A DNA stretch of 64,000 nucleotides from Pseudomonadota bacterium (GTDB lineage Bacteria > Pseudomonadota > Alphaproteobacteria > Rhizobiales > Beijerinckiaceae): NCBI GenBank assembly GCA_020161575.1, contig JAIUNR010000004.1, forward strand, positions 1 through 64,000, read 5' to 3'. The position numbers and the translations under genes were made by a program. Position 1 is the stretch's first letter. Every line of letters begins with the position of its first letter. Positions 27,819 through 37,988 of this stretch are shown piece after piece. The notes under the pieces are model-generated. The model worked only from the letters and a program-made list of their open reading frames with translations. It was not told the DNA's origin and searched no databases.

Positions 27819-28379
27819 ATGCCGGAACCTGATTTCCTCATCCGACTTTCAGCCCTGCTGGAACGTTATCTTCGGGAAGACAACGTGCCGGGCCAGCATC
27901 TCGCGGTCCTGCGCTGGCAGATCGGCGAAGGCCATGCCCTTGAAAATCGGGATACCTATCCCGGCCACGTCACGACTTCGGCGCTGATCGTCTCGCCGGA
28001 TCTGACGCAGACACTTCTCATCGACCACCGGATGCTCAGGCGCTGGCTCCAGCCGGGCGGGCATTACGAACCGGCGGATCTGTTCTGGCATTCCGCCCGG
28101 CGTGAAGCGGTGGAAGAGACAGCAGTCGCCGATCTTGCCCTCCACCCCTGGCATGGCGGCGAGGATCGCCCGTTCCTGATCGACAGCCACGAAGTGCCGG
28201 GCAAGGCTTCGCGCGGCGAAAAAGCGCATCTGCATCACGATCTCCAGTTTTTGTTCGTCGCCGACCCGGCCTTGCCGCTCACCGCGCAGATCGAGGAAGT
28301 CGCGGCGGCGCGCTGGCACCCCATCGGGATGCTCGCCGAGGTCTCGCCCGGCGCCTGGCGCCGCATCCAGATGTTATAG
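27819..28379 (+). CDS. Nudix hydrolase
   Basis: A 186-residue protein with a Nudix fold. The Nudix box lies in GGHYEPADLFWHSARREAVEET: G-x5-[D for E]-x7-REAVEE, so the first acidic residue is Asp in place of Glu and the catalytic REUxEE core is intact. Such enzymes cleave X-linked nucleoside diphosphates; the substrate cannot be read from the sequence. It starts 55 bases after aceB, possibly in the same transcript. Confidence 0.85.
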   Translation: MPEPDFLIRLSALLERYLREDNVPGQHLAVLRWQIGEGHALENRDTYPGHVTTSALIVSPDLTQTLLIDHRMLRRWLQPGGHYEPADLFWHSARREAVEETAVADLALHPWHGGEDRPFLIDSHEVPGKASRGEKAHLHHDLQFLFVADPALPLTAQIEEVAAARWHPIGMLAEVSPGAWRRIQML

Positions 28380-28434
28380 GCGCTTGTCAGCGCATCAGAG
28401 CGGGTTATCCTCCTCAAAAAACAGGGGAGGCTCC

Positions 28435-29214
28435 ATGTCCATCGAGAATGTCGACAATGCGCGTTCCGGCCTGCCGGATATCCGCCCCGCGACGATTTCC
28501 GACCTTCGCGAGGCGCTATCGCGCGGCTTTTCCGATTTCCGGAGCGCACCGCTCCACGGGCTGGTGATCGGAGGAACCTACACGTTCGGCGGGCTGCTGA
28601 TCCTCTTCGTCGTCAATCATCTGGGTTATGCGTTTCTCGGCTTTCCGATCATGGCCGGCTTCGCGCTGATCGGACCTTTCGCGGCCATCGCGATCTACGA
28701 GATCAGCCGCCTGCGCGAGCGCGGCGAGGCCGTGACATGGCAGGCGATGGCCCGCGGTCTTACGCCCGAAGTGAAGCGTGAATGCGCCTATCTTGGCATC
28801 CTGCTCATCTTCCTGCTCGCGATCTGGCTGAAATCCGGTGCCGTGGTCTATGCGATGTTCTTCGGGATGAAGCTCATGTCGCTCTCCGCGCTGTGGGATC
28901 AGCTCTTCACCACCGCCTCGGGGGCGGGATTCCTCCTGCTCGGCCATGCGATCGGCGCGGGTTTCGCAGTTTTCGTCTTCTCGCTCAGCGTGGTTTCGTT
29001 TCCACTGATGGTCGATCGCAAGGTGGATTTCGTCACGGCGCTCATCACCTCCATCCGTACCGTGCAGGCGAGCCCTGTCATCATGCTTTGCTGGGGCGCG
29101 TTTCTGGGCCTGATGATCCTGATCGGCTTCGCCACCTTCTTCATCGGGCTGGCATTGGTCCTGCCGGTACTCGGCCATGCCTCCTGGCATCTCTACCGGA
29201 GGCTCGTCGTGTAA
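28435..29214 (+). CDS. DUF2189 integral membrane protein
   Basis: A 259-residue inner-membrane protein with about six hydrophobic segments, matching DUF2189 (the core includes GFPIMAGFALIGPFAAIAIY and SFPLMVDRKVDFVTALITSI). A soluble N-terminal region of about 45 residues precedes the first helix. Function is unknown; relatives are sometimes near cytochrome oxidase genes, which is not the case here. GGGGAGGCTCC is a strong site before the ATG at 28435. Confidence 0.82.
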   Translation: MSIENVDNARSGLPDIRPATISDLREALSRGFSDFRSAPLHGLVIGGTYTFGGLLILFVVNHLGYAFLGFPIMAGFALIGPFAAIAIYEISRLRERGEAVTWQAMARGLTPEVKRECAYLGILLIFLLAIWLKSGAVVYAMFFGMKLMSLSALWDQLFTTASGAGFLLLGHAIGAGFAVFVFSLSVVSFPLMVDRKVDFVTALITSIRTVQASPVIMLCWGAFLGLMILIGFATFFIGLALVLPVLGHASWHLYRRLVV

Positions 29215-29333
29215 GGCAGCGGAAATGCCGGCGCGAAAAAAAGTCGGCGCCCTCTGAAAAACGTCAAACTTCATTGCTATCTACGGTCAACGACTGCGCG
29301 CCAACCTTGCGCAGCGTATGCGAGGAGGCCCCT

Positions 29334-30053
29334 ATGAACCCCCAGGAGCGTGCCGTCATCGACGGTATTTTCGAGCGTCTGCGCAATGTGGCGAACCAGC
29401 CGCGCGATCCGGAGGTCGAACGTCATATCGCGGAACTCATCCGCCAGCAGCCCTACGCGCCTTATGCGATGGCGCAGTCGATTTATGTGCAGGAGCAGGC
29501 CCTGCTGAACCAGCAGCAGCAGATTGAACAGCTTCAGCAGGAGATGCAGCGCCTCCAGCAGCAGGCGCAGGCGGCGCCGCAGCAAAGCGGCGGCTTCCTT
29601 TCCGGCCTCTTCGGCGGCGGCGCCCAGCAGCCTGCGCGGGCGGAGCCTGCTTATGGTCAACGTGGCCAGCAGGCCGCGGCGCAGGGCCCCTGGGGCCAAC
29701 CGATGCAGGCGCAGCAGCCCCAGCCTCCGGCCGGACCATGGGCGCAGGCCGCCCAACCGCAGCAGCGCCAGGGCATGGGCTTCCTCGGAACCGCAGCAGC
29801 AGCAGCGGCCGGCGTCGCGGGCGGCATGATGCTCGGAAACATCCTCTCGAGCGCGCTCGGCGGGGGACAGGCGCATGCGGCCTCCGGCGCGAATCCGGCA
29901 AATAGCGGCCAGGATTTCTTCGGCGGCAATTCGCAATCGAGCCCCTCGAACGAACCGCATACCGTGAACGAACCGCATACCGTGCAAGACCAAGGGTATG
30001 ACGATTCTGATTTCGGCGGTTACGATGACGGTGGCGACAGCTACGAAGCGTGA
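29334..30053 (+). CDS. DUF2076 family protein, Gln/Ala/Gly-rich
   Basis: A 239-residue protein matching DUF2076. The N-terminal helix (MNPQERAVIDGIFERLRNVA) and the segment HIAELIRQQPYAPYAMAQSI are the conserved core. A Gln-rich coiled coil (about 58-85), a low-complexity Gln/Pro/Gly region, a Gly/Ala hydrophobic patch (about 153-180) and an acidic Asp/Gly tail follow. Function is unknown; family members are often near the membrane or periplasm. GAGGAGGCCCCT precedes the ATG. A longer frame open to 28782 is an overlap with the DUF2189 gene. Confidence 0.85.
   Translation: MNPQERAVIDGIFERLRNVANQPRDPEVERHIAELIRQQPYAPYAMAQSIYVQEQALLNQQQQIEQLQQEMQRLQQQAQAAPQQSGGFLSGLFGGGAQQPARAEPAYGQRGQQAAAQGPWGQPMQAQQPQPPAGPWAQAAQPQQRQGMGFLGTAAAAAAGVAGGMMLGNILSSALGGGQAHAASGANPANSGQDFFGGNSQSSPSNEPHTVNEPHTVQDQGYDDSDFGGYDDGGDSYEA
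29949..29984 (+). repeat. Tandem 18-bp duplication in the DUF2076 gene
   Basis: The unit AACGAACCGCATACCGTG occurs twice in direct succession (29949-29966, 29967-29984), encoding a repeated NEPHTV hexapeptide in the acidic tail. The copies are identical, suggesting a recent slippage event. Confidence 0.9.
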
Positions 30054-30075
30054 TTGATCCGCCCCGGCAGAAAAG

Positions 30076-30099
30076 AAAGGCCCCGTTTCCGGGGCCTTT
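30076..30099 (+). terminator. Terminator after the DUF2076 gene
   Basis: AAAGGCCCCG, loop TTTC, CGGGGCCTTT: a 7-bp GC stem extended by A-T pairs. It lies between convergent genes and its flanking A and T runs make it usable in both directions. Confidence 0.8.
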
Positions 30100-30143
30100 A
30101 TTCCTTTTGATCCGCATTACTTGTGATCCGCGGCAGGCGCCAT

Positions 30144-30950
30144 TCAGATCACGACCACTTTCGCCCCGACGCGGACCTTTTCATACAAATCCACCACATC
30201 CTCGTTACGCATGCGGATGCAGCCGGAAGAGACCGCCCGCCCGATTGTCTCGGGCTCGTTGGTGCCGTGAATCCGGTACAGCGAGGAGCCGAGATAGAGC
30301 GCCCGCGCACCCAGCGGGTTTTCCGGCCCGCCCGCCATATGGCGCGGAAGGTCCGGCCTGCGCTTGAGCATCTCCGCCGGGGGGCGCCAATCCGGCCATT
30401 CGCGCTTCATCGTCACGCTTTTCACACCCGCCCATTCAAAGCCCGGTCGCCCGACGCCGATGCCGTAGCGCAACGCCCGGCCATTGCCGAGAACGAGGTA
30501 GAGAAACTTGCTCGGCGTATCGATCACCACCGTGCCGGCGCCATGCGGCCCGGCATAGGCGACTTCCTGTTTTTCGAATTTGGGATCAAAGGCGGATTGC
30601 ACCGGCGCCGGCGTGCGTTCACGCCGCAGGCCACGTCCTGCCGGGCCGGGCAAAGCCAGCGGATCGTCGTCGAGCTGCGTCGCGAGACCAGCCTGTTGCT
30701 GCACGTAGCCGCGCCGCGCGGGGACAGTTCGATAATAGCTTGGCGGAGGCGGCGCCGCGTAGGAAGGCGCGCCCTGGCGATGCGTCGGTGTTTGCCCCGT
30801 CATGAGGAATTCGATGAAACCACCGCCGAGATTAGGGCCCGCAGGCGCGTAAAGCGGATCGGCTTTCGTCGTGCCATGAGGCAGAGCCGCCATGAAACCG
30901 ATGGAAATCACCATGCAGCGAAGCGGAGCACCGCCAAACAAACCCGACAT
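30144..30950 (-). CDS. L,D-transpeptidase (YkuD domain), exported
   Basis: A 268-residue periplasmic enzyme. A signal-like segment (MVISIGFMAALPHG) is followed by a Pro/Arg-rich region and a C-terminal YkuD domain (about 135-268) with the catalytic motif HGTNEPETIG then SSGCIRMRNEDVVDLY (catalytic Cys and His present). It forms 3-3 peptidoglycan cross-links or attaches proteins, typical of Rhizobiales with polar wall growth. The start at 30950 follows AAGGGGTGTGCG; a GTG further upstream at 30974 is less likely. Confidence 0.88.
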   Translation of the reverse strand: MSGLFGGAPLRCMVISIGFMAALPHGTTKADPLYAPAGPNLGGGFIEFLMTGQTPTHRQGAPSYAAPPPPSYYRTVPARRGYVQQQAGLATQLDDDPLALPGPAGRGLRRERTPAPVQSAFDPKFEKQEVAYAGPHGAGTVVIDTPSKFLYLVLGNGRALRYGIGVGRPGFEWAGVKSVTMKREWPDWRPPAEMLKRRPDLPRHMAGGPENPLGARALYLGSSLYRIHGTNEPETIGRAVSSGCIRMRNEDVVDLYEKVRVGAKVVVI

Positions 30951-31253
30951 CGCACACCCCTTATACCTATGCACAAATCGACGGGCCTTCTTGATGAAGG
31001 CACCATCTCACGGCTCATTGCAAAGGGGCAACCTCAAGAAGTGACTAAGCATCATGCTTAATATAAGCTTTCATTCAGGATAAAAATGCACTTTGTGTAT
31101 TAGGGTTTATTTTGCATCAACAAGCATGAGCTACTAATCAAATTATTTACCATTAATCAATCGTGAACCCGAAACATCAAAGCTATGAACCTATGCTTAA
31201 CCTCTCAGGGTGAGAGTCCAAAGCGCATAACGTGTCAACCTGAGATTGTGTCG
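30951..31253. other. AT-rich divergent intergenic region upstream of the CheZ-like gene
   Basis: About 300 bases with low GC between the divergent transpeptidase and CheZ-like genes. It contains a perfect 15-bp palindrome TAAGCATCATGCTTA at 31046-31060 and a small hairpin CTCTCA-GGG-TGAGAG at 31202-31216, 38 bases before the CheZ-like ATG. No coding sequence is convincing. These are candidate regulatory sites; the binding proteins are unknown. Confidence 0.55.
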
Positions 31254-32045
31254 ATGAGTGACAACAACCGCCGTTTCCGTATTGAAGGGGGATCCCCTCG
31301 CCCGCCCATCCGTGTGCCGGCGCCATCCTTCGCAATACCCGACACCACAGAAATGATGGAGCCGACCGATATGTCCGGCCACGAAGAAACGGCAGCGCTC
31401 GCAGGGCCGATCATGGAAGAACTCCGTGCCCTGCGCGCGCTGGTCGCGCCATTGCGCGGCATCATCGAGAATCTGAGCGAGAATTACCGCTCCGAACTCA
31501 AGAGCGTGACAACGCTGCGTTCGGACATCGGCGAGATCGACGAAGCGATCCGCGGGACCAAGAAGGAACTGGCGGCGATCAAGGTCGGCAATTCGATCGG
31601 CGGCGCGGATATCGCGGCGCTCGAGCTCGCCACCGTGGTCAGCCAGACGGAGCAAGCCACCAACGATATCCTCGCAGCCGCGGAAGCGGTGGAGACCCTC
31701 GCCGGCGCGATCCAGAGCGATACGACGCTCGAAGCCGCCAAGGCCCGCGCGCATGATATCGCCGAGAAGATCACCACCATCTACATGGCCTGCAACTTCC
31801 AGGATCTTTCTGGTCAGCGCGTCAGCCGTGTCGTCGACACGCTCAACTTCATCGAAAGCCGTGTGCATCGCATGATCGATGCCTGGGGTGGCCTGCAGGC
31901 TCTCCACGATCTCATCGAGACGGAAATCGCGATCAAGGAAGAGGAGCGCGCGACGGAAGGCGCCGCTGCGCTGGCGAACGGGCCGGTGCTGGTCAATTCC
32001 AGCGATCATGTCGACCAGAGCGAGATCGACGCATTGTTCAATTGA
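31254..32045 (+). CDS. cheZ: CheZ-family protein phosphatase
   Basis: A 263-residue, largely alpha-helical protein. The region IYMACNFQDLSGQRVSRVVD matches the CheZ phosphatase motif (catalytic Gln in FQDLSGQ). The C-terminus DQSEIDALFN resembles the CheY-binding peptide found at the ends of CheZ and FliM/FliN. It would dephosphorylate CheY. It lies about 11 kb from cheY, on the other strand. The start at 31254 gives MSDNNRRFRI but has no clear ribosome binding site; upstream in-frame ATG at 31185 is possible. Confidence 0.83.
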   Translation: MSDNNRRFRIEGGSPRPPIRVPAPSFAIPDTTEMMEPTDMSGHEETAALAGPIMEELRALRALVAPLRGIIENLSENYRSELKSVTTLRSDIGEIDEAIRGTKKELAAIKVGNSIGGADIAALELATVVSQTEQATNDILAAAEAVETLAGAIQSDTTLEAAKARAHDIAEKITTIYMACNFQDLSGQRVSRVVDTLNFIESRVHRMIDAWGGLQALHDLIETEIAIKEEERATEGAAALANGPVLVNSSDHVDQSEIDALFN

Positions 32046-32247
32046 ACGATTCCGTATCTTTATTCTTCGAGACGCGCCTCCGCTTGATTGCGGCGGGCGC
32101 GTTTCCGTTTTAGGCATGAGGCAACGATCGTTCCCGGTGCCTGAGATTCCCCGGCTTCCGCAAGGAAGATGACCTTCTCCTGCTGTCATCACCTGACAAA
32201 GGATCGAAGGAGAAGAGAAGGCATCCATCTGAGAAAGCCTTCTTGCG

Positions 32248-33138
32248 ATGATCTTCAATCGCCTTCATCCGGCCGTGCTCGCGATCCTCGGGATCGGGAT
32301 ACTCTCGGGCATGGATGTGCTACTCAAAATGCTCGGGTCGCGCTATCCCACCTTCCAGCTCACCTTCCTGCGCTTCTTTTTCGGCTTCCTCGCCGCAGAG
32401 CTGGTCTGGCTGGCGGTGCGCCCGCCCCTGCCCTCGCGGGAAGCGGTGAAAACCAATGTGCTGCGCGGCTCCATCGTCGCGGTTTCGGCAACCCTGTTCT
32501 TCTATGGATTGCAGACGCTCCCGCTGGCGGAAGCCGTGAGCTTCTCGTTCCTCTCGCCGCTCTTCCTCGCGTTTTTCGGCGCGCTGATCCTCAAGGAGGT
32601 TGTGGGCCGCAATACCGTGATCGGGCTGATCATCGGTTTCATGGGCATGCTCGTGATGGTGCTCGGGCAGGGCGCGATGGGGACGACGCTTCACCTTCCG
32701 GGCGCCCTCGCCGCCATCTGTTCCGCGATCACCTATGCCCTTTCCCTCGTGCTGCTGCGCCAGCGCGCGCAGCAGGATGCGCTCGTCTCGATCGTCGTGT
32801 TCCAGAATGCCGTTCCGGCCGCCATCATGGCCCTGCCCGCCTTCTGGGTCTGGGTCCCCATCGCACCCGGCGATCATCTGCTCTTCGTGATCCTGGCCGC
32901 GATGGGAGTCGCCGGCCATCTGCTCATGGGAGCAGCCTTCCGCCGGGCCGAAGCCTCGAAACTGGCGGTGACGGAATACTCCGCGCTGGTCTACGCCACA
33001 TTGCTGGGTTTCCTTTTCTTCAACGAGATGCCGGGCCTCGCCACATTCGCCGGCACCGGGCTGATCGTCATCGGCACCCTGATCGCCATGCGCAAGCGCA
33101 GAAACCTTAACGAGCCGCCCATCGACCCCGCCCCTTGA
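32248..33138 (+). CDS. EamA/DMT-superfamily transporter
   Basis: A 296-residue inner-membrane protein with about ten helices arranged as two EamA repeats (about 5-140 and 150-285). Typical features are FLRFFFGFLAAELVW in the first repeat and AFRRAEASKLAVTEYSALVY in the second. Such proteins export metabolites or amino acids; the substrate is unknown. Its stop is only about 160 bases from groES, and the groESL -35 element overlaps its stop codon region. Confidence 0.85.
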   Translation: MIFNRLHPAVLAILGIGILSGMDVLLKMLGSRYPTFQLTFLRFFFGFLAAELVWLAVRPPLPSREAVKTNVLRGSIVAVSATLFFYGLQTLPLAEAVSFSFLSPLFLAFFGALILKEVVGRNTVIGLIIGFMGMLVMVLGQGAMGTTLHLPGALAAICSAITYALSLVLLRQRAQQDALVSIVVFQNAVPAAIMALPAFWVWVPIAPGDHLLFVILAAMGVAGHLLMGAAFRRAEASKLAVTEYSALVYATLLGFLFFNEMPGLATFAGTGLIVIGTLIAMRKRRNLNEPPIDPAP

Positions 33139-33163
33139 CTCGCCGGGCGACAACTCCCATATC
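33135..33163 (+). promoter_or_regulatory. Housekeeping sigma-type promoter of groESL
   Basis: TTGACT (33135-33140) and CATATC (33158-33163) are separated by 17 bases. The predicted transcription start near 33170 would fall inside the CIRCE element, the standard arrangement for HrcA repression. Confidence 0.7.
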
Positions 33164-33166
33164 CCG

Positions 33167-33193
33167 CTAGCACTCGCCTGACGTGAGTGCCAA
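33167..33193 (+). promoter_or_regulatory. CIRCE element (HrcA operator)
   Basis: CTAGCACTC-N9-GAGTGCCAA matches the consensus TTAGCACTC-N9-GAGTGCTAA with two changes. It lies just downstream of the -10 box and 107 bases before groES. HrcA would bind here and repress the operon except after heat stress. Confidence 0.92.
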
Positions 33194-33299
33194 TTCATCC
33201 CGGCTGCCGTCCGGGGCGGGGCCCTGCGAACCGATTTTGAGGTTTGCGGTCCCACCGGGGCGGTACCTCGTTCCGTTTTGAAGCCTCAAGAGGAAATCC

Positions 33300-33590
33300 A
33301 TGACGAAGTTTCGTCCCTTGCATGACCGCGTCGTCGTCAAGCGTATCGACAGCGAAGAAAAGACGAAGGGCGGCATCATCATCCCGGATACCGCCAAGGA
33401 AAAGCCGCAGGAAGGTGAAGTCGTCTCCGTTGGCCCCGGCGCCCGCGGCGAGGACGGCAAGCTTGTTGCTCTCGATGTCAAGAAGGGCGATCGCGTCCTT
33501 TTCGGCAAGTGGTCGGGCACGGAAGTGAAAATCGACGGCCAGGATCTCCTGATCATGAAGGAATCCGACATCATGGGCGTGATCGCCTGA
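33300..33590 (+). CDS. groES: Co-chaperonin GroES
   Basis: A 96-residue 10-kDa chaperonin forming the heptameric lid of GroEL. The conserved start [14 protein letters not shown], the mobile-loop segment [19 protein letters not shown] and [17 protein letters not shown] are all present. First gene of groESL under the promoter and CIRCE above; groEL follows 43 bases downstream. Confidence 0.98.
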   Translation: MTKFRPLHDRVVVKRIDSEEKTKGGIIIPDTAKEKPQEGEVVSVGPGARGEDGKLVALDVKKGDRVLFGKWSGTEVKIDGQDLLIMKESDIMGVIA

Positions 33591-33627
33591 TCCGCCGCCA
33601 GAGATAAACGAATTCAACTGGAGTTAA

Positions 33628-35354
<1,727 letters not shown>

Positions 35355-35380
35355 GATCCAAACTTGCCTCAGAATAAGAA

Positions 35381-35405
35381 AAGGCCCGGGAAACCGGGCC
35401 TTTTT
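35381..35405 (+). terminator. groESL rho-independent terminator
   Basis: AAGGCCCGG, loop GAAA, CCGGGCCTTTTT: an uninterrupted GC-rich stem with a GNRA loop and T tract, about 100 bases after the groEL stop. Confidence 0.92.
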
Positions 35406-35538
35406 GTTTGGGCTAAGGAAAGCCTTGCTGGCTCTTGCATTGGCGCAAGGAGAAGCTGCGCCCGGTGCGTTGACAAGGCGCATGAGTCCCGATCCTCTAC
35501 TTTTGTCTAACAAGACACATAAAAAACAGGGGGAAGGA

Positions 35539-35934
35539 ATGCTCAACAATCCGGCAATCAACAATCTCGCGCTCCTCGCCGGGCGCGTCATGCTCTCCGT
35601 CATGTTCATCAAGGCGGGTTACGACAAGATCGGCGGCTTTGCAGGCACGCAAAAATACATGGAAGCGTTCGGTGTGCCTGGCATGCTGCTCCCGCTGGTC
35701 ATCGTCGCGGAAATCGGCCTGGGCCTGATGGTGCTGGCAGGCTTCAAGACGCGCTTGGCCGCGCTCGGTCTTGCCGGCTTCACCCTGATCGCGGCCCTGA
35801 TCTTCCACCGCAACCTCATGGATGGCACACAATACCTGCTCTTCATGAAGAACATCGCCATTACCGGCGGCTTCCTCGCGCTGATGGTAGCCGGCGCGGG
35901 GGCCTATTCCATGGACGCGAAGCAAGGCGAGTGA
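35539..35934 (+). CDS. DoxX family membrane protein
   Basis: A 131-residue inner-membrane protein with four hydrophobic segments, matching DoxX (LLAGRVMLSVMFIKAGYDKI, LAALGLAGFTLIAALIFHRN). Family members act in thiol/oxidative-stress or quinone-linked complexes; the exact role is unknown. The start at 35539 has GGGGGAAGGA directly ahead. A TTGACA at 35470-35475 may be its -35, but no good -10 was found. A terminator follows at 35960. Confidence 0.87.
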   Translation: MLNNPAINNLALLAGRVMLSVMFIKAGYDKIGGFAGTQKYMEAFGVPGMLLPLVIVAEIGLGLMVLAGFKTRLAALGLAGFTLIAALIFHRNLMDGTQYLLFMKNIAITGGFLALMVAGAGAYSMDAKQGE

Positions 35935-35959
35935 TGTACCTGTAGCAGCAAGATCAGGG

Positions 35960-35982
35960 AGCCCCGCGCGTGCGGGGCTTTT
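35960..35982 (+). terminator. Terminator of the doxX gene
   Basis: AGCCCCGC, loop GCGT, GCGGGGCT, then TTT. It is 25 bases past the DoxX stop. Confidence 0.85.
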
Positions 35983-36024
35983 CTTCGAGCGCTGGAGCCG
36001 CCCGACAAAATCTCGCCGGAGGCG

Positions 36025-36720
36025 TCAGGTAATGCGCCACACGCTCGTCTTCTTGATCTCGTTATCCTCCAGCGCGCCGACCACGGGAACCATATAGGTC
36101 GCGAGCGCCTCCAGCCGTGCTTTCGGCAGATAGCTTCGTCCCGGATCACCAATCAGCACCTGGGCGCCGCGCGCCTGAAGCGCGCCGAGCCATTCGATGA
36201 CGCGCCCCGCCATGCCCTGCTCATAGCAGACATCGCCGGCGAGGATCACATCCCATCCCTCATCGCGCCCGATGATATCGCCGAGCAATGCCTCGACAAG
36301 GACATCGTTTGACCGCGCATTGACATCGATGGCGGTGATCGCGAAGGCGTCGATCTCGGCCGCTTCCACGCGCGCGGCACCGGCTTTGGCCGCCGCGATG
36401 GCAACGAGCCCCGATCCGCTGGCGAAATCGAGAACCCGCTTTCCCACCACGGCTTCGGGATGATCGAGCACGTAGCGCGCGAGCGCCTGCCCGCCCGCCC
36501 AGGCGAAGGCCCAGAAAGGCGGCGGCAGGCCGATGGCCTGAAGCTCGTCTTCCGTCTTCTGCCATAGATCGATAGCCTCGGTCGCCACGTGAAGGGAAAT
36601 CTCGGGCACATGCGGCACCGGCAGCCACTCGGTCTGCGCGATCAGGAAGGCCCGCCGCCGTTCTTTCTCCATCATGGATCGTCCAACCTGTTGCAGCCAT
36701 GCACCGACGAACGGATTCAT
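36025..36720 (-). CDS. Class I SAM methyltransferase, ETFB lysine methyltransferase-like
   Basis: A 231-residue protein. The segment LPPPFWAFAWAGGQALARYV followed by SAM motif I VLDFASGSGLVAIAAAKAG and DVILAGDVCYEQGM is typical of the METTL20/ETFB-KMT-like group, whose members in Agrobacterium and humans methylate lysines of the electron-transfer flavoprotein beta subunit. The substrate here is inferred. The ATG at 36720 is used; ATGs at 36675 and 36672 are alternatives and no start has a strong ribosome binding site. Confidence 0.75.
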   Translation of the reverse strand: MNPFVGAWLQQVGRSMMEKERRRAFLIAQTEWLPVPHVPEISLHVATEAIDLWQKTEDELQAIGLPPPFWAFAWAGGQALARYVLDHPEAVVGKRVLDFASGSGLVAIAAAKAGAARVEAAEIDAFAITAIDVNARSNDVLVEALLGDIIGRDEGWDVILAGDVCYEQGMAGRVIEWLGALQARGAQVLIGDPGRSYLPKARLEALATYMVPVVGALEDNEIKKTSVWRIT

Positions 36721-36905
36721 GTCTCATATTCCATGCACATCCGTCCTGCCTGCCCTTACCAGCGCTGCAAGTGGTTGCGCAAATCCCCTTTCGGTGCAAA
36801 AAAGCGCGCGCTCGGCTTTTCCGTAGTTTGGGGGCGCGGAAAAGACGGAGGGCAACGGGTTCAGCCCAGTGCCGTCGTGATTCTTGTTTTCGAGAGGAAT
36901 TCCCC

Positions 36906-37988
36906 ATGTTCTGGGCTCGCTTTGCCGCGCTTGCCGTGGTCGTTGCCGCCGTTCTCTGGGTCGGCTCCGGCTATCTCCGCCCTCAGGAAGTCAACAAGGG
37001 CTCGGCCCGTGTCAACGAGGTCGCCAAGCCGCTGTTCAAGGTGGTGATCGCCGAGGGCAAGATCGAACGCCATTCGCGCCGGCTATCGGTGACCGGTCGC
37101 ACGCAAAGCGATCAACGGGTCATGGTGAGCGCGCGCACCAATGGTCTTGTCACCCGCCTAGCGGTGGCACGCGGCGCGAAGGTTGCCGTCGGCGATCTTA
37201 TCGCGGAGCTTTCCGACGAAGCGCGCGAAGCCAATGTCACGCAGGCGCGGGCCCGGCTGTCGCAGCGCGCGGCAGAACTCGATGCGCGCGAGAAGCTCGC
37301 CAAGCAGGGCAGCTATCCCGTTCTCAATCTCGAGCAATTACGCGCCGAGAAACAGTCGGCAGAGGCCTCGCTCGCTACCGCCGAAGCCGAGTTGCTGCGC
37401 GCGAATATCCTTGCGCCGATCACGGGGGTCATCAACGAACTGCCGGTCGAAATCGGGCAGGGGCTGTCGCTTGGCAGCGCCGTTGCCGAGATCATCGCGC
37501 CCGATCCGATGTTGGCGGTGGTGGAGCTTGCCGAGCGGCGGCTCAGTGGTGTCCGGGTTGGCGACAAGGCCGAGATCCGGCTCGTGACCGGCGAAACCCG
37601 GACGGGCGAGATCCGCTTCATCGCGCGCAAGCCCAGCGGACAGACACGCACCTACCGGGTCGACATCGTCTTCAGCAATGCGGATGGCGCCATCGCCGAC
37701 GGAATCGCGGCGGAAGTCTCGCTGCTGCTCGCGCCGGTGGATGCCACGCGCATCTCGCGCTCCGCGCTCACCTTCTCGGCGGAAGGCGTTCTCGGCCTGC
37801 GCGTCGTTGACGAAAACGATACCGTTCAGTTCGTCCCGGTCTCGCTGGTGGATGACGAAGGCGAGATCCTCTGGGTTTCCGGCGTCGCAGCCGGCGCGCG
37901 GATCATCATCCGCGGGCAGGATTTCATCCGCGAAGGGGTGAAGGTCGAGCCGGTTCGTGAAGTCTCGGCGCTGTCGGTGCGCCAATGA
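36906..37988 (+). CDS. RND efflux periplasmic adaptor subunit (HlyD/AcrA-like)
   Basis: A 360-residue membrane-fusion protein. The N-terminal hydrophobic anchor (FAALAVVVAAVLWVGSGYL) is followed by a barrel-sandwich/lipoyl half (about 60-105), a helical hairpin (about 105-165; NVTQARARLSQRAAELDARE), the second lipoyl half (ANILAPITGVINELPVEIGQ) and a beta-barrel (VVELAERRLSGVRVGDKAEI). It links an RND pump to an outer-membrane channel, which is not encoded nearby. Start at 36906 follows AGAGGAATTCCCC. The stop overlaps the pump's ATG. Confidence 0.9.
   Translation: MFWARFAALAVVVAAVLWVGSGYLRPQEVNKGSARVNEVAKPLFKVVIAEGKIERHSRRLSVTGRTQSDQRVMVSARTNGLVTRLAVARGAKVAVGDLIAELSDEAREANVTQARARLSQRAAELDAREKLAKQGSYPVLNLEQLRAEKQSAEASLATAEAELLRANILAPITGVINELPVEIGQGLSLGSAVAEIIAPDPMLAVVELAERRLSGVRVGDKAEIRLVTGETRTGEIRFIARKPSGQTRTYRVDIVFSNADGAIADGIAAEVSLLLAPVDATRISRSALTFSAEGVLGLRVVDENDTVQFVPVSLVDDEGEILWVSGVAAGARIIIRGQDFIREGVKVEPVREVSALSVRQ

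Noticed and set aside
28782-29333. N-terminal extension of the DUF2076 frame
   Set aside because: It overlaps the DUF2189 gene in another frame, and the ATG at 29334 has GAGGAGG just upstream.
35470-35500. Promoter for the DoxX gene (TTGACA at 35470)
   Set aside because: A good -35 is present, but no acceptable -10 lies 16-18 bases downstream.
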